Positions 37,988 through 48,335 of a DNA stretch of 64,000 nt are shown here, one piece after another. The first letter of the stretch is position 1. The number at the start of each line of letters is the position of its first letter. This DNA comes from Paragonimus westermani. Its lineage: Eukaryota > Platyhelminthes > Trematoda > Plagiorchiida > Troglotrematidae. Made by a program: the position numbers and the translations under genes. Below the pieces are notes generated by a model. The model was not told the DNA's origin. It saw nothing but the letters and a program-made list of their open reading frames with translations, and did not search any database. Location: positions 32,699 to 96,698 of the forward strand of contig QNGE01003002.1 in assembly GCA_008508345.1 (NCBI GenBank), in the 5' to 3' direction.

Positions 37988-39157
37988 ACCCCCTTCCGCG
38001 GCATAAACGACCGGGAAGTATCAGAAGTTATCGTTCTCTCAACAGTGACATTACTAACCGATCGCGACGTTCTCCTACTGTTTTACCCCCTATTTCTTCT
38101 GCAGTACATGTACCATCGGACGATAATTGTTTACTGAGGCCAAGACAACTGGTAAACATTGGCGCCTTCAATGTCTACACTTTCCGACAAGTCTGTTAGC
38201 AAGCTGCACTGGCAAATACTCTCTCAAGTATGGAGCTTGATGTGTGCTGTGTGTCGGAGACGCGAGTCTACGACTCTAACACAGTTATCCATTCGAGCTC
38301 ACCCCTAGATCGACGTCGATCCAAGCTCTTCTGTCTGAGGGTTTCTGGTGACGCCGAAGCTGAATCTCACGGTCGAGCTGGAGTGAGAATCGCACTGAGT
38401 TCCCGTGCAGAGCAATGTTTGCTCGATTGGATCCCAGTGAACAATCGCTTGTGCGCTGTCAGGCTCAATACATCGGTAAAAGTCTGTCGACGCAAATGAG
38501 AAAGGCGTTGTGTGCTCATTATATCGGCGTACGCTCCGACGGACAGCTGTTCGGATACTACCAAGGATGCGTTGATCTTCTGAGGCAAACTAAACACTTA
38601 GACATCATCATACTAGCGGGCGATTTTAATGCTCAGCTCGGTCGACCTTCTCCGGATGAGAAGCGGCTAGGAGGTATGTTTGGTGTCCGCGCACAACGCA
38701 CTGACAATGGCGAAAGACTACTACAGCTGTGCGCATCCCAGGGTCTGTATATTTTGAGCACGAAGAAGCACTGTTTAACCTGGAGACCTCTGTGTGCTTC
38801 TTAGCCGTGGATCATATAGCAGTTATTTACAGGTGGCGCCGCTCTGTTAAGGACTGTCGTGCCTTTTGGAGCAACCACCTGGACTCGGACCATGCTGTAG
38901 TGCGTGCCCGTTTCGTTTTGTCATTTGCCCAGAGGACTTACGCTCATAAATGCAAGGTACTTAACCAGCATTCCAGCGATGAGGATGTAAACAACGCTTA
39001 CCAAATGGCGTTGCTGAAGAAGTTGCCCAGATCGAGTCAGACGAATGATCTTAACGAACATTGGGAACAAATCGCCGGAGCTATGAAAGCGTGCTGTGAA
39101 CAGGCACGTTTCGAAGGAGCTGTTCAGTTTCGACATAACTGGATTTCAGTCATGTAG
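37891..39157 (+). pseudogene. RTE-type AP endonuclease region, frame-broken
   Basis: A frame opening near 37891 leads to VNIGAFNVYTFRQ (start of the nuclease fold), hits an in-frame TAG at 38197-38199, then continues as ELDVCCVSETR, containing the catalytic Glu block. A second stop at 38497-38499 coincides with a shift into another frame that carries AGDFNAQ and DNGERLLQLC. Near 38790 the match moves to the third frame, with VDHIAV and the SDH box (LDSDHAVV, about 38880-38900). A stretch of the usual domain between VRLN and the YIG-like string seems deleted. The frame closes at 39155-39157. The nuclease, which nicks target DNA in intact elements, cannot be made from this copy. Confidence 0.8.
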
Positions 39158-39449
39158 ATAAATCTTATGAACAAGCGTCGTTCTATCCCACCTGGTTCTG
39201 AATACGATGACGATCGTCGAGAACTTAACCGCAAGCTGACTGAAAGAATGCGCAAAGACCGTGAGCACTACCTGGTTCAATAATTGAAAGAGATAGAAAA
39301 TGCCTTTTTATGCGGGATTAGCAGAAGGATTTTACCCTGATCCGTGGTTGTGCTGACCGTCAAGTCGGTGTAAGACCAGACAGTCGCACCGATTTGACAG
39401 GTGGCTTGAACATTTCGAAGAACAGTTTAGTTAGCCTCAACCAGATCAT

Positions 39450-41090
39450 GTGGACGACGGGATTCGATTGGTCAGCTATTGCGTTCCAGACGGTCCTCCG
39501 TCGCAAGCAGAAGTTGTCCCGGAGCTCAAGTTATTGAAGCGTAACAAGGCTCCTGGACCAGACCTCCTCTCTCCTTCTCTTTTCAACGATGGTGGTGAGA
39601 GGTTGCTATCAGACCTAACTAAACTTCTCCAGACGATCTGGGAGACTGAAGAGGTACCTCGTGATTGGTGTCTATCAAAAGTCATTCCCGTTTTCGAAAA
39701 GGTGTCCCGAAGTCTATGTGACAACCACAGAAGCATCAGTTTGGTGTCTGTTGCGTCCACGTTACTCACTGGCCTCACTTTGCGTCGGCTCATTAGGCCC
39801 AGAGAAAGTCAGATAGGCGAAGAACAAGCAGGATTCGGATCCGGTCGGGGGTGGGTGGGTGTTGATCACATCTTCACCTTACGACGGATCTTGGAACATC
39901 GGCATTCATATAGGCAGCCGACGGCCGTGGTCTTTTTGGACCTGAGGGCTGCATTCGATTCAGTTGCTCGTAACGTTCTCTGGAGCTGTCTCCTTCGCAA
40001 GGGAGTACCAGAGAAATACGTGAATCTATTGAGATCGCTGTACGCTCACTCTGCAAGCAGAGTGAGAGTTTATGGACAACTGTCTCGAGCGTTCATCACT
40101 TCTAGTGGTGTTCGTCAGGGGTGTCCGATTTCCCCCTTCCTGTTCAATTTTGTTATGGACGACATTCTGGAGGGTGCGCTTCGTGAATCCAGTGGGCTTG
40201 GTGTTGAGCTTCTTCCTGGCGCTAGATTGACCGACCTGGAGTATGCGGACGACATTGTCTTACTTAGCCCCTCTGCCGAAGACATGCAGACCATGCTGAA
40301 CAAGGTGAGTGACCGGGCTGGTCTGTATGGAATGCGCTTCGCACCTTCAAAGTGCAAAGTGCTGCTTCAAGACTGGGACATGTCCACCCCTATTTTCTTT
40401 ATTGCAGGTAATCCGCTCGAGACTGTGGACAGTTTCACATACTTGGGTAGCACTATCTCGTCAGCCTGTAATATTGCTGATGAGATATCAGCGAGGATAG
40501 CAAAGGCACGAGTTGCCTTTTCCAAACTGCGTCATTCGTGGCGTCGCAAAGACGTTCGGTTGTCGCTGGAAGGAAGGGTATATAACGCCTGTGTGCGTAC
40601 CACTTTGCTGTATGGTTCGGAAATGTGGTCTGTTCACAAGGAAAATATCAACAGGCTTGCTGTGTTTGACCATCGTTGTCTCCGCCAGTTGGCCCACATT
40701 AAGTGGGCTGATCGCGTGAGCAATGTGGCAGTTCGCCGGCGCGTATTCCGGAACGCCCAGGATGCGCGATCAATTGGTCAAGTGAATACGTTGCGCAGCT
40801 TGCGATGGTTGGGTCACGTGTTCCGTATGCCAGCTGAGCGTTTACCGTACCGGGCATTATATACTGAGGCCACCAACGATTGGGTAAAACCGCGCGGTGG
40901 TCGAGCAACAACGTGGTCACGAAATATGAATACCTTGACTGCTCCATTGAGCAAAGTGGGCAGGCATCGCCTGCCTGGATGGGGTCCTCGTGATCACTCA
41001 AACCGCTGGTTAGATACGCTATCCGAGATGACGATGTGTCGGAGTCACTGGCGTACCTGTATCCATACCATTTCTAGTTCTTCCGCCTAG
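39450..41090 (+). CDS. RTE-type reverse transcriptase, uninterrupted frame
   Basis: The 546-codon open frame has RT motifs in order: KAPGPD (33-38), motif A FLDLRAAFD (162-170), motif B SGVRQGCPISP (219-229), motif C YADD (265-268) and SFTYLGSTIS. It ends with the RTE-type C-terminal region (LLYGSEMWSV, HRCLRQLAHI). The metal-binding Asp residues (164, 267, 268) are all present. There is no natural start here: the first codon is GTG at 39450, and the frame would normally be read through from the endonuclease upstream, which is broken, with further stops at 39157-39450. It is therefore probably not expressed as an active protein, but it is the best-kept RT domain in the window. A long antisense frame over it is a shadow. 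Confidence 0.88.
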   Translation: MDDGIRLVSYCVPDGPPSQAEVVPELKLLKRNKAPGPDLLSPSLFNDGGERLLSDLTKLLQTIWETEEVPRDWCLSKVIPVFEKVSRSLCDNHRSISLVSVASTLLTGLTLRRLIRPRESQIGEEQAGFGSGRGWVGVDHIFTLRRILEHRHSYRQPTAVVFLDLRAAFDSVARNVLWSCLLRKGVPEKYVNLLRSLYAHSASRVRVYGQLSRAFITSSGVRQGCPISPFLFNFVMDDILEGALRESSGLGVELLPGARLTDLEYADDIVLLSPSAEDMQTMLNKVSDRAGLYGMRFAPSKCKVLLQDWDMSTPIFFIAGNPLETVDSFTYLGSTISSACNIADEISARIAKARVAFSKLRHSWRRKDVRLSLEGRVYNACVRTTLLYGSEMWSVHKENINRLAVFDHRCLRQLAHIKWADRVSNVAVRRRVFRNAQDARSIGQVNTLRSLRWLGHVFRMPAERLPYRALYTEATNDWVKPRGGRATTWSRNMNTLTAPLSKVGRHRLPGWGPRDHSNRWLDTLSEMTMCRSHWRTCIHTISSSSA

Positions 41091-41240
41091 TCTTGTTTTA
41101 GTATTTGTCGACTTCTTAGTAATGTTCACTTCCAGGATATCCCTTGTCACTGTTGAGGAGAGCGGCGGCCCGAGCCACAATACCTCTTGGTCAAGCTCAT
41201 GGCTGTTATGATGATGGTGAGGATGAGGATGATGAAACGA

Positions 41241-43494
41241 ATTTGTTGGGTGTGCCTTAGAACAACCGCAACCATTTTTTCTCATTCATCCTTGCTGTTA
41301 GATGTAACGACCTGAGCATATATTATTATGAGAAGTACTGAAAACTACTTAATCGCCAATTCATGGTACTAGATGCGTCCATAATATTCCCATTAATTGT
41401 TGTCGCTTTATTGCAGCATTGCAATCTGTCCAGCGTACAATCAGGGGAAATTCGTGTAGACTGCAATTCCATCAAGACTGAGTACGTGAGTGAGGAACGT
41501 GTCGGGTATGCGATCGGTTTGAGACAGGCTTGTAGGCGTCGCCATGATGACCGTTTGTCAAGTCGCACTCTTATTCTACAATACGTAACCTGAAATGCAC
41601 GTGACTTGTGGCAGTCTGGCGTAGTGTGACTATGGGAAGGGTATTGCTCGTGGAGCTGTCATCAACCATGTGATGCGTACACAAAGATTGTTGTCAAATG
41701 ATTGCGTAAACTACGGGGGGGGGGAATGAACCAATTAAAAATTATCACAATACGCATTTTTCTCATATTAGTTTCACCTTTATGTCAGTCGCTTTACTAT
41801 CTCAACGTGATCCCCATAATGTCAGATTTTTACACCTGTTTATAAGTAAACTCTGTGTGATCATAATGTACACACGTTTGACATTCTCGTGAAAATTTGA
41901 TCAACACGCGTCAAATTCGTTTCAACTCATCGTCGGACATCATTTTATGAACCAAGTAGAGAATGTTTTCAAGTGTATTCCAGTGTCAAGAATCATGGCA
42001 GACCTCCCCATAGCCGTTGTTTAACTTCCGACCACATTGCGTACCGTCTTAAACCTGGCTTGGTAAGTCCTTAGTTGATTTTATTCACCATCTCGTAAAC
42101 GAATTATCCTGACAGTTATACAGGCCTGTGTTTCTTCTCACTGTTCCTCGCGTTTGTTTCTGAGACTGCATGAGACTTTTGTCACATGTATAACACCTGT
42201 CTCACGACTTGTTTGCAGTTCTAATACATATCTACATGCAAATCATCCGTATCACGAGTGTTGTTTACATGAAAATTATTTTGACTCCATCTATCAATGT
42301 TACATTGGAACACACTGTAGTCATTTTGCACGATAGTGTTTATTACCTTCTTGATTGCTCTTAATAACAACAACTGGAGATATATTCTGTTATTCGTTGT
42401 TGTTTTATTTCTACCAAAGATTACACGTCTTGTTGATTAACCTATTCATACTACCTTATACGACATAAGTGATCCAATCACTATCGGCTGAGCCGCTATC
42501 CAAACGTCATTCCTTGTACACACATTCCCTAGTCAATAGTTATTCTCAACACATTTATTGTTTAATTCAGGTACCGTTCATCCCCGGCAACAGCCCCTTG
42601 GCTACTTAACAATTTACTTGCTTATAGCTCACTTCCATGTTAGTCACTATATTCCCAGGCCCATCCTCCCTTGGTAACTAAATAAACTCATCGCAATAAC
42701 AATGGATAGACGGCCATGGGTTAGAGCCGATGAAAGCCCCGTAACGCAGGAACACTCCTCTCATCCTACGGTCCCCATTTAAGAGTCTGCAGTTGGCAAT
42801 CTCATTGGTTTTTTGGTAAGTCACAACGAGACGTTAGCTACTCTCAGTACAACTTCCAACCCAAAGCAAACATGGTATCAGAACCGCCCCCAGTGTTATT
42901 GATAATTTATCGCGCGTTCAGGCCTACGTGAACATTTAGTAGCACATACCCCAATTCCGATTTGTTATCTATAATTATCATACGGAGCCTTCAGATTCCG
43001 GCCCTTCCAGTGTCACACTGAACTCGCCTCATATCACGGCTTACTGCAACAAGAACGTCAAAAACATCAGGGGGAATCTAACGCACACCATTTGTTCCGC
43101 CTTTTTGCCACGAGGTTATGTTGCTGGATGTTGGAAAATGTTATGGTAATTCGATAAGCGAGTGACGGTCACATTATTGGATTTACACTGGACTATTAGT
43201 AACTGATCGTCGCCAATCGTAAGGTAAATGGATCAGGAGCAATCACTAAAAGGCAGGAGAGAATTCAAAGCACATATCAAGGACAACAACCTAATATTGT
43301 GGCAGTAACAAGCACAAACTCATCGTAACAAAGCGTCTGTGGCTCCCTTGTGAGTCTTCCTTTTCACCAAATCCCGAACAGTGGACCGACGGCACCCATA
43401 AATTACACAACACATTACCTATCACCCTAGATGGTTCCAGCCAATTAACTCTTAAGACATCCCAGGTAACCATCCAGATTCTGGAACATGTTAC
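41241..43494. other. Flank between RTE and gypsy elements
   Basis: No gene is firmly supported. A poly-G run lies near 41717. A small exon-like segment at 41417-41485 is listed separately. The 200 bp left of the LTR contain no recognisable target duplication or LTR fragment. Confidence 0.4.
41417..41485 (+). other. Candidate 69-nt internal exon
   Basis: A good acceptor (pyrimidine-rich, ending tttattgcag at 41416) and a strong donor (tac|gtgagtg at 41486) bracket exactly 23 open codons in phase 0 (HCNLSSVQSGEIRVDCNSIK and three more). Upstream in the same frame is a hydrophobic run (FPLIVVALLQ) after a Met. The symmetric short exon resembles exons of trematode micro-exon genes, but no neighbouring exon was identified. 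This is a low-confidence inference. Confidence 0.2.
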
Positions 43495-43650
43495 TGTGGT
43501 GGAGTGCAGCCAATCGTGTACGCCATATTTGCATTGGCCAATCAGATTGTTTGACATTGACCTATATCTATAGTATCGATAACAGACTAGATGAGATGTT
43601 GTGCGCGGTGTAGTGAATACACATCTTGCTCTGAACCCGACTTGCTCTAC
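43495..43650 (+). repeat. 5' LTR of gypsy element
   Basis: It starts TGTGGTGGAG and matches 47457-47612 with 8 substitutions and no gaps. All 8 are transitions. It includes two CCAAT-type boxes (near 43514 and 43540). It ends ...CTCTAC, possibly with the next A giving a CA end. Confidence 0.95.
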
Positions 43651-43651
43651 A

Positions 43652-43660
43652 TGGTGACAG
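43652..43660 (+). other. Primer-binding-site-like string
   Basis: TGGTGACAG directly follows the 5' LTR. TGG is the complement of the tRNA CCA end, and TGGTGAC would fit a tRNA ending in GTCA-CCA, for example tRNA-Trp-like. The match is short, so the primer tRNA is uncertain. Confidence 0.5.
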
Positions 43661-43662
43661 AG

Positions 43663-46600
43663 ATGAAGAACCCGGACTGGATGGGTGTGAGCCCAATGGC
43701 GGGATTGAATCTCCGACCACCGCCCCAGCTGAACATGAATGAGGATGAAGGACTTCCAGAAAGATAGAAAATGTGGAAGTTGAAATTTCAAGATTTCCGC
43801 ACGCTAGCTCGAATGTTGTCAGTCGAGGAGGAGTTTCAAATGGCGATTTTTCGACATACCATCGGAGAACAGGCCGTCCGCCGCATTAACACATATCCGA
43901 ATGAGGCCGACGAAGACTCAGAAGACTGAGAAAACGTGATGAACAAATTAGAATGTTATTGTCTGGGATTCACGAACGACACTTTTGAGAGATATAAATT
44001 CAATTGCCGCGTCCAAGAACCTGGGGAATCCGTAGATCAATTTATTCAAGCTCTGAGATCCATGGCCACAACGTGCGGTTTCTGTAACTGCATGCATGAC
44101 AAACTGATCAAAGATAGGTTAATTATCGGAATGAGAAACGGCAATTTGACCAAGAGAATGTTGAGGGATCCTCAGTTGACGCTCAAACAATGCACGGACA
44201 TGTGTCGAAGTGAAGAGGCAGCCGACAGAAAGGCCGAAGCCCTCAAAATTCACTCGACAGAGGATGTCAATCGCGTGATGGTCAAAGAACCAAGAAACCC
44301 TCCAGCAGGCTGCACTTTCTGCGGAAGAACCCATGGCTTCAAGAAAGAACAATGTCCAGCCTGGCGGAAAATTTGCACAAAGTGCGGTAAAGCGAATCAC
44401 TTCTCTGTTTGCTGCAAGAGTGGTCCAGGTGTGACAAAGGCAACTCAGCCTAGAAGGTACTCAGTGTGTGCGGTTGGAGTGAACGAACCGCACCAGGGTA
44501 TACGATCTGCCGAAATTGAACTGAATGGGATAACAATAAACTTCCAGGTGGACTCAGGTGCAGGTGTCAATCTCGTCCCTCGGTCCTGCGTCCCAAACGA
44601 ACCACTGACGAATACGAACCTCGTGCTTCAGATGTGGAATGGAACAACGGTGACACCTACAGGGAAGTTTACAGCAATCTTACGCAACCCTAATAATGAC
44701 AAACGTATCGAACAAGTTTTGTTTGTGGTCAAAGAAAATTTCCCACCCCTTCTTGGAATTGAAGCAATCGAAGCGCTGGAATTGGTAACATTTAACTGGG
44801 TACATAACGTAACCTCGCCATTGACCAACATGTGTCTAAAATACTCCAGTGTTTTTGATGGTACTTTGGGAACCTTTCCAGGAGTCTGTAAATTGAGCAT
44901 CGATTCAGACGCGAAACCAGTCGTGTTACCCATTCGTCGTTTGCCACTTACCGTAAAAGAGACATTTGAAAAGGAACTCATACGGCTGACAGATCTAGGA
45001 GTAATACAGCAAGTAGACGAGCCAACCGATTGGGTTAGTCAGGTCGCTATAGCCAGCAAGAAATCCGGCGAATTGAGAATTTGCATCGACCCGAAACCAT
45101 TAAACGCAGCATTAAGAAGGGAGTATTTTCGACTTCCCTTATTGGAAGACATTCTTCCTCAGCTAACCGGCGCTTGTTTTTTTACCAAGGTAGATTTGTC
45201 CTCTGCTTTCTGGCATGTAAAACTGGACGAACAGTCCAGTTTGTTAACGACATTCGGGACACCTTTTGGTCGTTTCCGTTGGCTTCGTCTACCGTTCGGA
45301 TTGAAAGTCTCCAGTGAAATATTCCAAAAACGACTAATCCAAGCGATTGAGAACCTACCCGGTGTCATGTGCATAGCTGACGATGTTTTGATCCACGGTC
45401 GTACCAAAGTCGAACACGACAAAAATCTGGAACTCTTTTTAGCTAGATGCCAACGGGTTGGCATCAAGCTCAAACAAGAGAAAATCGAATATTGTACCAA
45501 CGAGGTTACTTTCCATGGACACGTTTTATCCAGAGAAGGAATCAAGCCGGATCCAGCAAAAATCGGTGCAATAGTGAATATGGAACACCCAAGTGATGTG
45601 AAAGGTATTGCTCGTTTCAATGGAATGATTAACTACCTGAGTCGATTTCTGCCCTGTTTGGCTCAAATCATGGAGCCCATCAGGCTACTGACCCACAAGG
45701 ATACGCCATGGGTGTGGGGAGAGGAACAGGAGCGGGCGTGGAAACATATCAAGCAACTAATCGTCAAAGCTCCTGTATTACGTTACTATGATTCACGTCT
45801 GCCGTTAGTGATACAATGTGACAGCAGCCAAAACGGGATTGGAGCAGTTCTCATGCAGAACGGACAGCCGATTGATTTCCGAAGTCGAACCATGAGTAGC
45901 GCCGAGACCCGATATGCACAAATCGAAAAGGAACTGCTGGCGGTGGTCTTTGCAATGGAAAAATTCAACGATTACACATTTGGGAGAAAAACTATCGTCC
46001 AAACCGACCATAAACCATTGACAACTATCGTAAAAAAGCCTCTGGACAAGGCGCCACGCCGTTTGCAGGCAATGCTGGTACGCCTACAGAAGTACAATTT
46101 CGAGATCGGATACACTCCTGGAAAGAACATGGTACTGGCGGATACACTATCGCGAGCCCCACTGGCAACGGAAGAAGACAACTGCACCGGATATGAACAA
46201 GTACACCTAACGCTCGCGGAATCAGACTCGCGGTTACCACGAATAAGGCAGACGTTTGCCGATGATGAAGAGATGGAGAAGCTCGAAGAGCAAATCAGAA
46301 ACGGCTGGCCCGACAACGCACGACAAGTGAGTGGAATCACTCGTCCTTATTTCAATGTCCGGGATGAGTTGACCACAGAAAACGGTCTTGTGTTCCGTGA
46401 AGAACGATTGATTATTCCCCGAGCTGCCAGAAAGCTCACTATGCAAGAAATACACCGTTCGTACCTCGGTGTGCGTAGTTGTACGAGACGCGCTTAGGAT
46501 ACCGTATACTGGCCAGGCATGACTTGTCATATCAAGGATTTTGTTTCAACCTGTATGGTCTGCAAGTAGTACGGGACTCGACAGCCAAAGGAGCCCATGG

Positions 46601-47337
46601 TGTGTCGCTTAGTCCCCAAGCGACCTTGGCAACACGTAGCGGTTGATCTATCCTCGCATGCAGACAAGTCATATCTACTTTTGGTGGACTATTTGAGCGA
46701 CTTTTTTGAAATTGAGAAGTTAACTTCTACATCAGCCGAGGAGATAATCGGCAGGTTGAAAGCCCAATTCGCAGTCGATGGCATTCCAAAGTGTGTGAGA
46801 TCAGATGATGGTCCACAATTTTCATCACAACAGTTTGCGGAGTTTGCCGAAAAATGACGGTTTAAACACGAAGTCTCTAGTCCACACCACAGTCAGTCTA
46901 ATGGTAGAGCGGAATCTGCTGTTAAGGAGGCAAAGAGAATGATGAAGAAATGTTCAACAGCCAAAGAAGACGCCCATCTGGCACTGCTAGAACACAGAAA
47001 CACCCCATCAGCAGATATAGATTTGAGTCCGGCTCAATGGCTCATGGGAAGAAGAACAAGAACTCGAATACCACTAGTTGAAGATCGTCTAGCCCTACAA
47101 ACTGTTACGTGGGACACTGTGAGAAAACGATTGAAACAACGAATGGAACGAGAAAGACAAGTGTATAACAAAGGGACTCATGAGCTGCCAAGATTGGACG
47201 GAGGGGATACCGTTTGGATTCAGCCGTTCGGTATGGGTTCTGACAGGTGGGCTCCAGGGATTGTAGAAGTACGAGACGGTGAGCGTTCTTATGTGGTACG
47301 CACAAATCACGGGACATTAAAGAGGAACAGAGTGTAA
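43663..47337 (+). pseudogene. gag-pol of gypsy element, one frame with five in-frame stops
   Basis: From the ATG at 43663 a single frame runs to TAA at 47335-47337. It is interrupted by stops at 43765 (TAG), 43927 (TGA), 46495 (TAG), 46567 (TAG) and 46855 (TGA), with no frameshift. The longest open part (43936-46497) holds, by residue: Gag tail (1-110), two zinc knuckles (C126/C129/H133/C140 and C147/C150/H155/C160), protease DSGA (206-209), RT with Asp 420 and IADD (480-483), and RNase H with Asp 629, Glu 664 and Asp 691. Integrase follows across the last three stops: a damaged zinc-binding N-terminus, the DDE core in pieces at 46620-46930 and a C-terminal domain ending at LKRNRV. Gag and Pol share one frame, so no programmed frameshift was needed. 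It is not functional. Confidence 0.93.
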
Positions 47338-47443
47338 CTACGGAAACAGGAAACGACGAGCACAAGTTCCGGAGCAGCTGAATCCAGTTCCACTGAAGAG
47401 CACGAGTTCGTTCTACGAAACCGGAGAATACCGAAGATTCTTC
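47338..47443 (+). other. Short 3' untranslated segment of gypsy element
   Basis: About 100 bp lie between the gag-pol stop and the polypurine tract. No frame of note was seen. Confidence 0.6.
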
Positions 47444-47456
47444 AAAAAGGGAAGGA
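47444..47456 (+). other. Polypurine tract
   Basis: aaaaagggaagga immediately precedes the TG of the 3' LTR, where plus-strand DNA synthesis is primed in LTR elements. Confidence 0.85.
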
Positions 47457-47612
47457 TGTGGTGGAGTGCAGCCAATCGTGTACGCCATATCTGCATTGGC
47501 CAATCAGATTGTTTGACATTGACCTATATCTATGGTATCGATAACAGACTAGATGAGATGTTATGTGTGGTGTAGTGAATGCACATCTTGCTCTGAACCT
47601 GACTTGTTCTAC
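47457..47612 (+). repeat. 3' LTR of gypsy element
   Basis: It is the same length as the 5' LTR (156 bp) with 8 transition differences. It ends ...TTCTAC and is followed directly by gacgcatag, part of a different LTR-like sequence. Confidence 0.95.
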
Positions 47613-47766
47613 GACGCATAGCCCGTATATTGGCTTCCCATATAAATAATCTTTGTGCAATCTGCCTTCTCGGTTCGCAACAGTTGGTGCCGTGACCAGC
47701 GTACGAGGATGAAGATCCCGTGGCCGCACCATTTGATGACGAGTATGTTCGGAGTTTCCTGGAAGA

Positions 47767-48054
47767 TTACTGATGAGTAGTCGAGGATTTGGTTTATTTT
47801 CAATTTGAACATCACCCATATTTGATCGCAGCCTTCGCATTTAGAAGACTTTCTAGTCAGCCTCTTCCGAGAGGAAGCACTAGACTCGGTTTTCGCTCTC
47901 GTTTGATCTCGACAGTAGTGCATATCCTTGCCACGGCCGGGATTTGAACTTCGGACATTCCAATCATGAGGCAACTGTGTTGACCACTGCGCCATCGACC
48001 TCACATTAGGCACGACTGGATCATCAAATCTGAACGCTCAACCACTTTCGCCTG
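47767..48054 (-). mobile_element. tRNA-derived SINE (family A), best-preserved copy
   Basis: On the minus strand it has an A box TGGCGCAGTGG (plus-strand 47984-47994), a B box AGTTCAAATCC (47940-47950) and a 3' region ending in ctactcatcagtaa. Directly repeated gaaga lies at 47762-47766 and 48055-48059, a possible 5-bp target duplication. It sits inside the 5' coding part of the second LTR element. Unlike the copies at 36 and 60 kb it has no inverted tail and lacks most of the leader, so it is 5'-truncated. Confidence 0.8.
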
Positions 48055-48335
48055 TGAAGACGTTGCAAAGCAGTCGGAGTGAAGGCGGACCGGACGAAGC
48101 TGGCGGCCCCGCGGATGCTAATCAAGGCAGGGCGAGTGACCTTAGAAGCGCAGTGGGAAATTTGACTCAAGAAGTGGCGGCTTTTAAAGTGAAAAGGGAG
48201 GAGAACCTTGGCGACATCTGTTACAGATTCAGAAGACGGGGACACTGGCGAAGATTTTGCCCACTCGGCAGGGAACGTCGTGCTCTAATACACGCTTCGC
48301 CGATTGTGCTTTGTTTGGGAAGGGGGATCCGGTAA
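48054..48335 (+). pseudogene. Gag fragment with defective zinc knuckle
   Basis: A short frame after the SINE ends with ICYRFRRRGHWRRFCPLG. Spacing fits a CX2CX4HX4C nucleic-acid-binding knuckle (residues 56, 59, 64, 69), but position 59 is Phe instead of Cys, so zinc binding is probably lost. It overlaps the protease frame, which is in a different frame. The first residues of this frame read out of the SINE junction, so the true Gag start is upstream of the insertion. Confidence 0.6.

Larger units (their letters stand above)
37870..41240 (+). mobile_element. RTE/SR2-like non-LTR retrotransposon, near full length but broken
   Basis: The order is 5' leader with a short direct repeat (37875-37987), AP-type endonuclease (about 38140-38920, interrupted), RT (39450-41090, open), 3' untranslated region and a GAT/ATG-rich 3' tail (41205-41240). 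The combination of an N-terminal AP endonuclease, an RT with YADD, a C-terminal block around HRCLRQL and a short-repeat tail is typical of the RTE elements that are abundant in trematodes. Clade assignment rests on motif resemblance only. Decayed relatives lie at 6.5-7.9 kb and 28.8-29.4 kb. Confidence 0.85.
43495..47612 (+). mobile_element. Ty3/gypsy LTR retrotransposon (Mag-like), LTR to LTR
   Basis: Two 156-bp LTRs bracket a primer-site-like string, a single gag-pol reading frame and a polypurine tract. The domain order is Gag with zinc knuckles, protease, RT, RNase H, integrase: the Ty3/gypsy order. The RT signature IADD, the LLGIEAIEAL stretch after the protease and the RNase H block EKELLAVVFAMEKF resemble the Mag-like group. 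The LTRs differ at 8 of 156 sites, so the insertion is not recent. Five nonsense codons disable it. No clear target-site duplication is visible: the left flank reads gttac and the right flank gacgc. The right side abuts remains of another LTR element. Confidence 0.93.

Noticed and set aside
43652..43660. Assigning the gypsy element to the CsRn1 group by its tRNA-Trp-like primer site
   Set aside because: Only 7 matching bases, and the RT and RNase H motifs resemble the Mag-like group instead.
43291..43791. Minus-strand frame of 166 codons over the gypsy 5' LTR
   Set aside because: Antisense to the LTR; the same pattern recurs at the 3' LTR, so it follows the repeat and is not a gene.
45159..46530. 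Several long minus-strand frames over gypsy pol
   Set aside because: Antisense shadows of a coding region with no recognisable protein content.
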